Made by a program: the position numbers and the translations under genes. From the NCBI GenBank assembly GCA_009920665.1, contig RFZL01000001.1, positions 62,001 through 126,000 on the forward strand: DNA of 64,000 nucleotides, written 5' to 3'. Source of the DNA: Alphaproteobacteria bacterium (GTDB lineage: Bacteria; Pseudomonadota; Alphaproteobacteria; Puniceispirillales; Puniceispirillaceae). Of this stretch, positions 9,177 to 17,539 are shown in pieces. The notes under the pieces were generated by a model that was not told the DNA's origin, ran no database searches, and was given only the letters and a program-made list of their open reading frames with translations. Position 1 is the first letter of the stretch. Each line of letters opens with the position of its first letter.

Positions 9177-9982
9177 GTGCGGGCCGGGACATGGCGCACC
9201 GACAATCGCCCCTCGGCGACTGTGCGGCGGCGTTTCTTCTTCTCAGCCGTATTCCTGTCGGCTGGTATCATTTTCCTGCCGAGCGACCGCCGAACCTGAC
9301 CTCCGCTCTCTGGGCGTTTCCGCTTGTCGGGCTGGTCATTGGCGGCAGCGGCGGCGCCATCCTTGTCGCCGCGTCATCGCTTGGCCTGCCACCATTTGCG
9401 GCGGCGGTGCTTGCCCTTGCCGGCATGGCGCTGCTGAGCGGTGCAATGCATGAGGACGGTCTTGCCGACATGGCGGACGGGTTTGGCGGTGGCCACGATG
9501 CCGAGAGCATCATCCGGATCATGCATGACAGCCGCATCGGCGCCTATGGTGTGCTGGCACTGATCCTGGCAACGGCGCTGCGGCTGGCGCTACTGGCACT
9601 GTGTCTGGAGACTGTTTCGGGCTGGGCGCTGATCGGCTTCATCGCGCTGATTGGTGCGGCAAGCCGCTTCCAGCCAGTGCTGCAGCTTGCGGTTTTTCCA
9701 CTCAGCCCACATGCAAAACTTGCCGCGCTGACCGGACGTCCGGGCATGGGAAGGCTTGTCGCCGCGCTAACATTGTGGCTGCCGGCGATGGTCTGGCTGT
9801 CCGGCAGCATTGCAACCGCCATCATCATCCTGCCGGCCTTCGTGTCAAGCCTCTGGATCGGCCAGATCGCGACACGCAGGATTGACGGGCTGACGGGCGA
9901 TGTCATGGGGGCGTCAACGATGATTGCCGAAATCATGATGTTGATGTGCTGGGCCGCGCTCGGCGCTATGCTGCCAGCATGA
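9173..9982 (+). CDS. cobS: Adenosylcobinamide-GDP ribazoletransferase (cobalamin synthase)
   Basis: Integral membrane enzyme joining adenosylcobinamide-GDP to alpha-ribazole (phosphate). 269 residues with several hydrophobic segments and the diagnostic acidic motif HEDGLADMADGFGGG around residue 93, followed by IMHDSRIGAYGVLAL. The first ~20 residues precede the usual FLLLSRIPVG start region. It overlaps cobT and the phosphatase gene by ATGA at both ends, indicating tight coupling. Also named CobV in the Pseudomonas scheme. Confidence 0.95.
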   Translation: MSAGRDMAHRQSPLGDCAAAFLLLSRIPVGWYHFPAERPPNLTSALWAFPLVGLVIGGSGGAILVAASSLGLPPFAAAVLALAGMALLSGAMHEDGLADMADGFGGGHDAESIIRIMHDSRIGAYGVLALILATALRLALLALCLETVSGWALIGFIALIGAASRFQPVLQLAVFPLSPHAKLAALTGRPGMGRLVAALTLWLPAMVWLSGSIATAIIILPAFVSSLWIGQIATRRIDGLTGDVMGASTMIAEIMMLMCWAALGAMLPA

Positions 9983-10614
9983 GCGCGCATCCTGAAAGCC
10001 GCGAGATTTTCTTCATTCGTCATGCGCCGGTGGTCAGGCAGGCCGGGCATGTGCCGCCGGCCGACCCGCCGATCGAACCGCGCCATTTCGATGTTGAACA
10101 GCTTGTCAGCCAGCTTCCCGCCGCCGCCGCATGGCATGTCTCGCCATTGCAGCGCGCGCAGCAGACAGCCGCGCTGCTGGCCCCGTCCCTGGCGCCGTCA
10201 AGCCTGTCAGAGGCGCCGGAGCTTGTCGAAATGGATCACGGGGCATGGCATGACCGCCCCGTCGCCGAGGTCTGGGACCAGATCAAGGAGGGGCCGCTTC
10301 ACAACTGGACATTCCTGACCGCGGACAGGGTGGCGCCGCAGGGCGAATCCTTTGTCATGCTGGCGGCTCGTGTTACCGGCTGGATGCGCCGGTTTGAAAG
10401 GGAATTCAGGACCACCCCCGCGATCATCATCACCCATGCCGGCGTGATGCGGGCGGCGATGGCGGTGGCGCTCGGCGCACCGCCGGATCATGTTGTCGGC
10501 ATTCCGGTGCCGCATTTCGGGATGCTGAAACTGACATTGATGGACCCGTCCCGCGCCACCGCGGCCGGTGGTGCCTGGCTGTTCAATGGCCTCTTCGATC
10601 CTGCCATAGCCTGA
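9979..10614 (+). CDS. cobC: Histidine phosphatase family protein, probable alpha-ribazole phosphatase
   Basis: About 211 residues of the phosphoglycerate mutase-like histidine phosphatase fold. The catalytic motif is FFIRHAPV (RHG family with A in place of G), the second histidine is in ITHAGVMRA, and EMDHGAWHDRP follows the pattern with the acid catalyst. Position directly behind cobS, with ATGA overlap at 9979, supports removal of the 5'-phosphate from alpha-ribazole phosphate or cobalamin phosphate. The track start at 9946 lies inside cobS and is not supported. Other phosphate esters cannot be excluded from sequence alone. Confidence 0.8.
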   Translation: MSAHPESREIFFIRHAPVVRQAGHVPPADPPIEPRHFDVEQLVSQLPAAAAWHVSPLQRAQQTAALLAPSLAPSSLSEAPELVEMDHGAWHDRPVAEVWDQIKEGPLHNWTFLTADRVAPQGESFVMLAARVTGWMRRFEREFRTTPAIIITHAGVMRAAMAVALGAPPDHVVGIPVPHFGMLKLTLMDPSRATAAGGAWLFNGLFDPAIA

Positions 10615-10649
10615 GACAGCTTCCCGGTGACCGGTGCTCCGGAGCAACG

Positions 10650-11243
10650 CTAGCTGTTCAGATGACGCACCCCGCGCGGGTCGATCCAGCCAATCGAGCC
10701 GTCATTCCGACGATGCACGACATTGAGCCCGAAATGCGCCGCATTCCTGAACATCAGCATCGGCGCCTCGCTCAGCTCCAGCTTCATCACCGCCTGTTCC
10801 ACCGTCAGCATTTCGATGTCATAGGCCAGCTCGGCGACAACCGCCGGCAGTTCGTCATTTTCCGCGTCATCCTCGATCTGTTCGGCACCGGCATAGACCA
10901 TCATCGTTGCTGGCAGCACGTCATCCTCCTCGGCTGGCGTGACGGTGCCGCGATGATTCTTCAAGCGCCGCTTGTGGCGGCGAAGGCGTTTCTCGGCATG
11001 TTCGATGGCGGCATCGAGTGCCGCATGCGCATCATGCGCGAACCCCGTCGCCTCCAACTCCATTCGTCGCGACAACGCCACCCGCGTTTTCACCCGGAAA
11101 CCGGAATCAGCCTTTTCGAGGGTCACATGGCCGCTGACCGCACGGTCGAAATATTTCTCGACCACATTGTTGAGCGCCGTTTCGGCATGCGTCTGAAATG
11201 CCGAGCCAGTATCCATGTTCTTTCCTGAAACGCTGATATTCAT
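10650..11243 (-). CDS. hpf: Ribosome hibernation-promoting factor, long form
   Basis: 197 residues with two parts. The N-terminal S30AE domain (about 1-105) has NISVSGKNMDTGSAFQTHAE and a basic stretch EKRLRRHKRRLKNH. The C-terminal dimerisation domain (about 135-197) has LPAVVAELAYDIEMLTVEQAVMKLELSEAPMLMFRNA and NVVHRRNDGSIGWIDP. Long HPF pairs ribosomes into inactive 100S dimers in stationary phase. The start has GGGAGA upstream. It is convergent with the cobalamin cluster and separated from it by ~35 bp containing a TGCTCCGGAGCA palindrome but no T-run. Confidence 0.95.
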   Translation of the reverse strand: MNISVSGKNMDTGSAFQTHAETALNNVVEKYFDRAVSGHVTLEKADSGFRVKTRVALSRRMELEATGFAHDAHAALDAAIEHAEKRLRRHKRRLKNHRGTVTPAEEDDVLPATMMVYAGAEQIEDDAENDELPAVVAELAYDIEMLTVEQAVMKLELSEAPMLMFRNAAHFGLNVVHRRNDGSIGWIDPRGVRHLNS

Positions 11244-11471
11244 GTCTGTCTCCCTTCCAAGCGGAGGTTACGGCTGCGCCGGAGCGGCCATAAGCCTTTG
11301 GGGGAAACCGGCGCAGCGTGCATTCGTGAACTGCCAGACAGCCCACATGAACGGAACGCGCTGCATCTGCGCCCATCACAGAAAAATATCCTTGAAAGGG
11401 GGGAGCGGACGGGCGCTCCGATACTCAAAGGCTGCCAAGAAAAACCCTTTGGCGCAAGCGAAACCGTATTG

Positions 11472-12137
11472 TCACGCCGCGGCAGGCGAAAGGCATCGGA
11501 AACCAAGCGACAGGCGGCCGGACCCGATATGGTCGACGCCGTGAAGAGGCCGCGCATCCTCGCCTTCACGAGCCGCGAACCCCTCGGCCGACAGCAGGAC
11601 GATCCGGCCCGGCCGGTCATCGATGCGCCGTGCACCATGCCCCTGGCGGTCATCGCAGGTGAACAGGCGCGACTCGCCGGCAAGCGTCACAATCACCACG
11701 ATGCCGCGATACCGCTTGCCATCACGGTGAATGCCGATGCCGCGGGAGCCCGCCGGATAACGCTGGATTGCGAAATCGTCAAACAGGATGCCGGGCGCAA
11801 GGGGCGGTTCCGGCAGGCTGGCGCTTGTGGAATTGATTGATGCTTCCAGAAGGCCGGCAAGTTTGGCGAAGGCCCCTTCCCGCGGCGCCGGAAAACAGAC
11901 ATCGAAATCCTGAAACACCCGGTTGCCACGATGTTCGATCTGCGGGGTGGCGGAGCGGAAGGTCTGTCTTGCGGCGCAGGCGCACAGCGCCTCGAGTTCT
12001 TCCGTGGTCAGAAACTCAAGACTGGTCACCCGCCGCGCTGGCATCTGCAACCGCGCCAGCGCGCGCCGCATGGCGACAATCCGAGCCGGCGTCACGGCAA
12101 AATCCGGTTCACCCAACAACTGGATCAGTCCTGACAA
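11472..12137 (-). CDS. AlkB-like 2-oxoglutarate/Fe(II) oxygenase family protein
   Basis: 221 residues. The C-terminal half has the jelly-roll iron and 2-oxoglutarate signature: IGIHRDGKRY supplies HxD, PLHGVDHI the distal histidine and RLSLGFRCL the arginine that would bind 2-oxoglutarate. FDDFAIQRYPAGSRGIGIH upstream resembles AlkB-type substrate loops. The N-terminal ~80 residues look different and may be a lineage-specific extension. Function (nucleic acid, protein or small molecule oxidation) cannot be assigned. It overlaps the sprT-like gene by 29 bp and is in the same orientation, so the two may be coupled. Confidence 0.65.
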   Translation of the reverse strand: MSGLIQLLGEPDFAVTPARIVAMRRALARLQMPARRVTSLEFLTTEELEALCACAARQTFRSATPQIEHRGNRVFQDFDVCFPAPREGAFAKLAGLLEASINSTSASLPEPPLAPGILFDDFAIQRYPAGSRGIGIHRDGKRYRGIVVIVTLAGESRLFTCDDRQGHGARRIDDRPGRIVLLSAEGFAAREGEDARPLHGVDHIGSGRLSLGFRCLSPAAA

Positions 12138-12603
12138 ACTCGACCGGTGACCGGCATTGTGCGCAGACCAGACCGGCCTTGCGACGATGACGCCCGACCT
12201 CGAAACAGCCCTCGGGGCAGCGCATCAGCCAGGGTTCGGACGCGAAATTCAGCGTATGGCACCGTGTCGCGCTGCAACCGATCTCGCGCGCCTTGCGCCG
12301 CCACACCGCATCATGCCCATGGCGCGGGCCGACCAACGCGTGGGCAATTTCATGGAGGATGGTATCGCGGATGTGATCATCGCCGGCATGCCGCACATAA
12401 TGCCGCGACAGGGAAATCTCACGCCGCCGATAATCACACTGACCGGCGCGCCGGCGCGCATTGTCAAGCCGCACTGTCCAGTCGTGAAGCCCATGTTCGC
12501 GCATCAGGATGGCGGCGGTATCGAGCGCAGCCTTGAGGGGGCGTAACGGTTCTGCCGTCTCGCCCGTCTCGCTGTCACCTGTCCGGTTGTCAGCGCGCCT
12601 CAT
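12109..12603 (-). CDS. SprT-like zinc metalloprotease domain protein
   Basis: 164 residues with the zincin signature HEIAHALVGPRHGHDAVWRRKAREIGC, where HExxH plus a downstream histidine bind zinc, as in SprT and eukaryotic Spartan. The C-terminal part holds CPEGCFEVGRHRRKAGLVCAQC, a likely zinc ribbon. Bacterial SprT-like proteins are poorly characterised; proteolysis of DNA-protein crosslinks is known only for the eukaryotic relatives. Pairing with an AlkB-like oxygenase gene downstream suggests, but does not prove, a repair context. Confidence 0.8.
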   Translation of the reverse strand: MRRADNRTGDSETGETAEPLRPLKAALDTAAILMREHGLHDWTVRLDNARRRAGQCDYRRREISLSRHYVRHAGDDHIRDTILHEIAHALVGPRHGHDAVWRRKAREIGCSATRCHTLNFASEPWLMRCPEGCFEVGRHRRKAGLVCAQCRSPVEFVRTDPVVG

Positions 12604-12793
12604 GCACCGCCAGCCATTTCACAACCGACCCTGCCGCCGGGATCCAGGCAAGCCCGGCCACGGTAAAGAACAGGAGATCGAGCAGAAAATGGATTTCCAT
12701 GATGAAGGTCGATAGCCAGACCATTGCGCCGACATAGAGCGCCAGCGCCGGCAGGATGCCAAAAGCCACAGCAAGATGACGCCATCGTTTCAT
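12590..12793 (-). CDS. Small two-helix inner-membrane protein (DUF2842-like)
   Basis: 67 residues with two hydrophobic stretches: VAFGILPALALYVGAMVWLS and LLDLLFFTVAGLAWIPAAG, ending VVKWLAVHEAR. The layout and the LAWxPA...VVKW end resemble the DUF2842 family of short alphaproteobacterial membrane proteins. Start chosen at ATG 12793, behind GAGGGAA, rather than the track start at 12823. Its last 14 bases overlap the sprT-like gene. Function unknown. Confidence 0.65.
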   Translation of the reverse strand: MKRWRHLAVAFGILPALALYVGAMVWLSTFIMEIHFLLDLLFFTVAGLAWIPAAGSVVKWLAVHEAR

Positions 12794-12841
12794 GTCATGT
12801 TCCCTCTTTTTACGCCAACCCACCTGTCACGCCGCCCCCTG

Positions 12842-13648
12842 TCACAGCGACCAGAGCGCCGCGGCGTCGAATAACAGCTTCACACCCATGATGAACAGAA
12901 TGCTGTAGGTGACATGGTAAAACAACCTGTCCGAAACAACCTCGTTCAGCCATTTGCCGAAATAGACGCCAATCGGAATGCAGGGCAGCAGCAGCAACGA
13001 CAATTTCAGACTGTCCGCGCTGAACAGCCCCAGATCGCCATAGAATGGCAGCTTGAACAGATTGATGACGAAGAAAAAGACACTCATCGTGCCGACAAAG
13101 GCCTGCCGCGCAAGCCGATGTGGCAACAGGAATACCTGCGCCGGAATGCCACCTGTGAGCGCCACGAAACTGGTCAGGCCGGACAGCCCGCACCACCCCG
13201 CCGCACGCGGCCAGAGGCGGGCCATGAGGCGCCGTGCCGTATCCTCGGCCAACTCAGCACGCGGCCGGACAAGGCGCCACAGATAATTCACCGCCGTCAG
13301 CACGCCGATGACACCTATAGCGGCCTTCAGCATCGCGTTGCTCAGATAGTCGAACAGCAGCCAGCCGGTCAGCTGGCCGGCAATCGCGAAAAGGCACATG
13401 ATGATCACGAACCGCCACTGGACATGCTTGCGCCAGATATAGACAACCCAGATGTCGGTGATCAGAAAGATCGGCAGAAGAACGCCGAGCGCCAGCTTTG
13501 GTGGCAACACAAACAGCATGATCGGCATGCTCAGAGAGCCCAACGCGCCACCAAACCCGGATTTGGAAATCGCCACCGCAATGACCGACACGAAACAGAT
13601 CATCCAGAAGACCACCGGCGAGGCATTCATCACTTCAATATACGGCAT
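12842..13648 (-). CDS. TauE/SafE family sulfite/anion exporter
   Basis: 268 residues with about eight hydrophobic segments arranged as two similar halves. The N-terminal half contains SKSGFGGALGSLSMPIMLFVLPP and the C-terminal half SGLTSFVALTGGIPAQVFLLP, the paired family motifs. Members are proposed to export sulfite, sulfoacetate or other organosulfur anions, but the substrate here is not evident. The start may be ATG 13630 (MNASPVVF). It lies 78 bp beyond the BKACE gene on the same strand. Confidence 0.85.
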   Translation of the reverse strand: MPYIEVMNASPVVFWMICFVSVIAVAISKSGFGGALGSLSMPIMLFVLPPKLALGVLLPIFLITDIWVVYIWRKHVQWRFVIIMCLFAIAGQLTGWLLFDYLSNAMLKAAIGVIGVLTAVNYLWRLVRPRAELAEDTARRLMARLWPRAAGWCGLSGLTSFVALTGGIPAQVFLLPHRLARQAFVGTMSVFFFVINLFKLPFYGDLGLFSADSLKLSLLLLPCIPIGVYFGKWLNEVVSDRLFYHVTYSILFIMGVKLLFDAAALWSL

Positions 13649-13725
13649 TGGCCCTCACCCTGTCGGCCGGTTCCGGCCCTGACACACCGCCCTGCATGAC
13701 CATGCCGGCCGATACAGGCGCGTCA

Positions 13726-14505
13726 TCAATCGAAAAGCCGGTTGGCCGCCGCCACCCGCGCCGCGTTGTCGGGGGCGATGCTGCCATCAGGCATGAACAG
13801 GGAATTTTCAAACCCCACACGCAATTTGCCACCCTGCGCGACCGCCTCGACAAGACTGTCATGTTCTTCCTCGGCAAAAGCACAGATTGCCCAGTCCGGC
13901 ACCAGCGAATGGGCAACCATCCGCTCGCGGAACGGCCGAATCAGATCGGGGTGGCTGATCCGCCCGGTGTAGTGGCCGATAACAAACAGGCACCAGAAAT
14001 TCTCCCGCGGCAGTTCGGCTCTGGCAAGAAGATCGGCAAGGATATCAATTTCTTCAGGGAAGAAGACAAGATGCTGGATTCGCGTTCCGGCCTCGTGGAG
14101 CGTGCGGTACAGCCTGATATCATCAGGGGTCGGCTGGCGACCCGGCATCATTTCCAGCACACCGATCGAAATGCCGGGCGGCATCACATCATAGGCAAGC
14201 CGGCGCATCTCCTCAGGACTGTAGCGTCCAACAGCCTCAGTGGTGATCTGGAAATGCATCTGCGGAACCGCCACCCCGAGTTCGGCAAGCGCCTCGCGAT
14301 ACATGCCGGCATCCAGAACATGCCGCTGTTCGGCATTACGAACATGCAGATGCATGGCGTCTGCGCCTGCCGCGGCGCATGATTTTGCCGTTTCAACCGT
14401 TTCGGGAATCGTCACCGGAATGGCCGGATGATCCGCCTTTGTGCGGCGGGCACCGTTTGGCGCCACCATCAAGCGCGGTAGCGCGTCAGGTCTGGAGAAA
14501 TGCAT
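13726..14505 (-). CDS. BKACE family (DUF849) beta-keto acid cleavage enzyme
   Basis: 259 residues. The family (prototype 3-keto-5-aminohexanoate cleavage enzyme Kce) cleaves beta-keto acids with acetyl-CoA at a zinc site. Seen: VAPNGARRTKADHPAIPVT, the metal-binding MHLHVRN, VGFENSLFMPDG near the C-terminus. At 259 residues it is shorter than the common ~270-310 and lacks some internal loops. Substrates differ widely in the family (3-keto-5-aminohexanoate, dehydrocarnitine, beta-keto adipate and others), so no specific one is assigned. Quaternary amine catabolism (dehydrocarnitine) would match the mttB-like gene nearby, but this is inference. Confidence 0.85.
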   Translation of the reverse strand: MHFSRPDALPRLMVAPNGARRTKADHPAIPVTIPETVETAKSCAAAGADAMHLHVRNAEQRHVLDAGMYREALAELGVAVPQMHFQITTEAVGRYSPEEMRRLAYDVMPPGISIGVLEMMPGRQPTPDDIRLYRTLHEAGTRIQHLVFFPEEIDILADLLARAELPRENFWCLFVIGHYTGRISHPDLIRPFRERMVAHSLVPDWAICAFAEEEHDSLVEAVAQGGKLRVGFENSLFMPDGSIAPDNAARVAAANRLFD

Positions 14506-14642
14506 GGTGGTGTCTTACTGTGAAAACAAAACAGACGAAACAAACCCACAGCATCGTTGATCGCGACGCCCATGTCCAGATTTCGTGAACAGGCGCCTTC
14601 AGCGTGCCGGCCAGACACTGCCTGCCCGGAAACTCATGACGG

Positions 14643-15521
14643 TCAAGCATTTCGGCTTTCCCTGATGGCGATGTAGGTCACCGCGCCTAGAACCGCCAGC
14701 GCTCCGATGACCGTCGACATCACCGGGATCTCATCAAAGATGGTGATCCCGAACAGCACCACGAACAGAAGCTGGATATATTTGCCTGTCTGCGCCGCCC
14801 ACATCGGCCCCCGGAAAGATTTCATCAATGTCACATGACCAAGCGTGGCCGAGATTCCGATGGCCAGAATTCCAACCCAGTTCATCAGCGATATCGGCTG
14901 CCAGACAAGCATTGCTGGGATCGCCGTCGCCACCGCAATGCCTACCGACAGCGCGATGATGATGACATTGTCATCATGATGCCGCTTCAGCGATTTCGCG
15001 ATCAGGTCGGACACCGCGAAGAGCGGCGCCGTCAACAGCACCGCAATCGTGCCGAGATTGATTTCGGCAAAGCCGGGTTTGATGATCGCCAGCGCACCGG
15101 CAAAGGAAATGAGGATGGCCATCACCCGCCGCAGCTTCAGCCCCTCGCCGAACCAGATGGCGGCGCCAATGGTGGCATAGACCGGCCCGAGATTGAGCAG
15201 CGCGTTAACCTCGGCAATGGGGATGCGCATGATGCTGTAAAACCAGAACAGCACCGCCAGCGCATGACAGACGGCCCGCGCCACCAGCATCTTCCAGCTT
15301 GCCCCCATGGTGACCCCGCCAAGCGTTCCGGCGACAAGGGGGATGAGCAGCAGGATGCCGACGACATAGCGAAGAAAGACCGTCTGCACCGGCGGCAGAT
15401 CGGTCAGGAACAGCTTCACCGAAACCATCACAAGCGCGAACAGCAGGCAGCTGACAATCATCCAGGCCAGTGAACGTCGTATTTCAACAGCCTCGTCACC
15501 GGCACGCGTCAGGATGGTCAT
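14643..15521 (-). CDS. DMT superfamily (EamA) transporter
   Basis: 292 residues with ten hydrophobic segments and the two EamA repeats: LFALVMVSVKLFLTDLPPVQTVFLRYVVG in the first half and a second repeat beginning near LTAPLFAVSDLIAK. Family members export amino acids, nucleosides or other metabolites; no substrate can be assigned. It overlaps the end of the upstream fadJ-like gene by ATGA, so the two are translationally coupled, suggesting transport related to fatty or acyl metabolism. Confidence 0.85.
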   Translation of the reverse strand: MTILTRAGDEAVEIRRSLAWMIVSCLLFALVMVSVKLFLTDLPPVQTVFLRYVVGILLLIPLVAGTLGGVTMGASWKMLVARAVCHALAVLFWFYSIMRIPIAEVNALLNLGPVYATIGAAIWFGEGLKLRRVMAILISFAGALAIIKPGFAEINLGTIAVLLTAPLFAVSDLIAKSLKRHHDDNVIIIALSVGIAVATAIPAMLVWQPISLMNWVGILAIGISATLGHVTLMKSFRGPMWAAQTGKYIQLLFVVLFGITIFDEIPVMSTVIGALAVLGAVTYIAIRESRNA

Positions 15522-17449
15522 GAGGACGGGCTTTCGGCCCGGCCAATATCATCCCAGAACAGGGGACCACCGCGGAATGCCGGAAATCCGATGCCGAAAA
15601 TACAGGCCGCATCAGCCATGTCGCCGGAATCCACCACCCCCTCGGCGACCGCGGCCCGGCATTCAGCGACAAGCGGCGCCAGCAGAGCGGCCGCAATATT
15701 GTCAAGCTCGTCGGCGGCAAACTCGCCGCGCGGCCTAACCGCCCTCTTGTCATCCCATGCATAGAAACCCGATCCGGTCTTGCGACCAAGCTTGCCGGCC
15801 TCGATGAGATCTGAAAGCGCCGCCGCGGCCTTGTCGGAGATGCCGATCACGCGGCCGGCATCAAGACAGACGTCAAGCCCGACCTGATCACACAGCTCAA
15901 TCGGCCCCATCGGCATGCCGAATGCCACCAGCGCCTGGTCCAGCTTGTCCGGGTCGGCCCCGTCAAGCATCGCCTCGATGGCGCGGAACATGTAGGGCAG
16001 AAGCGCCCGGTTAACGAGAAATCCGGGGGCGGATTTACAGCGGATCGGCTGTTTCTTCATCGCACCACAAACATACATCGCCCGGGTCACGAAATCCTGA
16101 TTGCTGGCATCCGTATAGACAATCTCGACAAGTGGCAGCACCGGCACCGGATTGAAAAAATGCATGCCGATCAGTCGGCCCGGGTCAGCAAGGGCGCTGC
16201 CAATCTCCTGCAGCGGGATCGCCGATGTGTTGGTCGCCATGATGGCATCAGGCTTCATCACCGCCTCGGCGGCAGCGAAGACCGCCTGTTTGACCTCCAG
16301 ACGTTCGGCCACCGCCTCGATCACAAGATCGGCGTCGGGCAAGCCGGTCCCGTCGGCATCGGCAACCAGGCGGGCGAGCGTATCCTCGACACGCTGTGGA
16401 TCCTTCAACCGCCTCTCATACAAGGTGCGGGCGCGCGCCACCGCCCCGTCGATGGCAGCGGAATCAAGATCCTGCAATGTCACCTCAAAGCCGGACATCG
16501 CCGCCACGGCGGCAATGTCGCCGCCCATCGTGCCGGCGCCGATGACATGAATGCGGGTGATGCCGGACTCTCCCCGTGCACCTTTCTTGACCGCGTCATT
16601 CAGCTGGAAGGTACGCCGCAGCCCGGCCGAGGCCGGCGTCATCATAAGTTTAGAAAATAGTTTCGTTTCGTTTTTCAATAGATTGTTTTTACTTAGATCA
16701 CTGACTGAAAAATGATCCAGAATGGCAAAGGGAGCCGGCATGTTGCGCGGGCTTGTCCTGGCCGTCAGTTTCGCCCACTCGGTCTCGATCATGGCAGCAA
16801 GATCATCTGTCGGTGCCGGTGTCGCGCGGGCAATTCTTCCGGCAACGGCCTCACGCGCCGCCACCGGCAGTTCCGCCCGGTCAGCGACAAGATGGTCAAT
16901 CGCGCCCGCCGCCAGTGCCGCGCGCGCCTTTAGCGGGCGACCATGAAGGACAAGCTGTAATGCCGCCTCCGGCCCCATCCGCTCACAGGCACGGGCCGAC
17001 CCGCCATAGCCCGGAAGAAGCCCCAGATTGATCTCCGGAAAGCCGACCTGACAGTCCGAATCATCGACAGCGATGATGCGATCGAATGCCAGCGCCAGTT
17101 CCAGACCGCCACCGACGCAGATGCCGTCGATCAGAATCACCGTCGGGCACGGCAGCTCCTCGATCTTCCGGAACCGCTCCAGAACGCCGGCGATATGCGT
17201 TTCAACAGCCGCACGTGTCTCGAGGCTGGCGAATTCATTGATATCGGCACCAAAGATGAAACCGCGCGGCTTTCCGGACTGGAATACAATCCCCTCGGGC
17301 GGTGCCGCCGCCAGTCCGTCGACAATCGCAAACAGCTCGTCCATCACCGCATGCGACAACACATTGGCTGACCGCCCCTTCACGTCGATCGTCAGCCAGG
17401 CAATGCCGGCCGCATCGATTGTCAGCTCGAAATTCTCATAGGATGTCAT
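15518..17449 (-). CDS. fadJ: Fused enoyl-CoA hydratase / 3-hydroxyacyl-CoA dehydrogenase
   Basis: 643 residues. Domain order: crotonase fold (about 1-200) with CVGGGLELALAFD and the catalytic glutamate region GFPEINLGLLPGYGG; NAD-binding 3-hydroxyacyl-CoA dehydrogenase (about 300-480) with VIGAGTMGGDIA and the catalytic histidine in GMHFFNPVPVLPLVEIV; C-terminal dimerisation part with GRKTGSGFYAWDD. It performs the hydration and oxidation steps of beta-oxidation. At ~643 residues it is somewhat shorter than ~700-residue FadB/FadJ. Start at 17449 has GGGAGG upstream; the track ORF adds 17 unsupported residues. The inter-domain linker (about residues 255-285) is strikingly AT-rich with CTA, AGT and AAA codons. 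Confidence 0.9.
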   Translation of the reverse strand: MTSYENFELTIDAAGIAWLTIDVKGRSANVLSHAVMDELFAIVDGLAAAPPEGIVFQSGKPRGFIFGADINEFASLETRAAVETHIAGVLERFRKIEELPCPTVILIDGICVGGGLELALAFDRIIAVDDSDCQVGFPEINLGLLPGYGGSARACERMGPEAALQLVLHGRPLKARAALAAGAIDHLVADRAELPVAAREAVAGRIARATPAPTDDLAAMIETEWAKLTARTSPRNMPAPFAILDHFSVSDLSKNNLLKNETKLFSKLMMTPASAGLRRTFQLNDAVKKGARGESGITRIHVIGAGTMGGDIAAVAAMSGFEVTLQDLDSAAIDGAVARARTLYERRLKDPQRVEDTLARLVADADGTGLPDADLVIEAVAERLEVKQAVFAAAEAVMKPDAIMATNTSAIPLQEIGSALADPGRLIGMHFFNPVPVLPLVEIVYTDASNQDFVTRAMYVCGAMKKQPIRCKSAPGFLVNRALLPYMFRAIEAMLDGADPDKLDQALVAFGMPMGPIELCDQVGLDVCLDAGRVIGISDKAAAALSDLIEAGKLGRKTGSGFYAWDDKRAVRPRGEFAADELDNIAAALLAPLVAECRAAVAEGVVDSGDMADAACIFGIGFPAFRGGPLFWDDIGRAESPSS

Positions 17450-17539
17450 GCAGGCCTCCCGCGCCGGCGATATCGAGGAATGAAAGACTGTTCGCGGCAT
17501 AGTGGCACGGATTGGCCGGCGGCGTCACTTGTAACGGCA

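Noticed and set aside
10615-10649. Bidirectional terminator between the phosphatase gene and hpf
   Set aside because: The TGCTCCGGAGCA palindrome is short with no T-run on either strand, so I do not call it.
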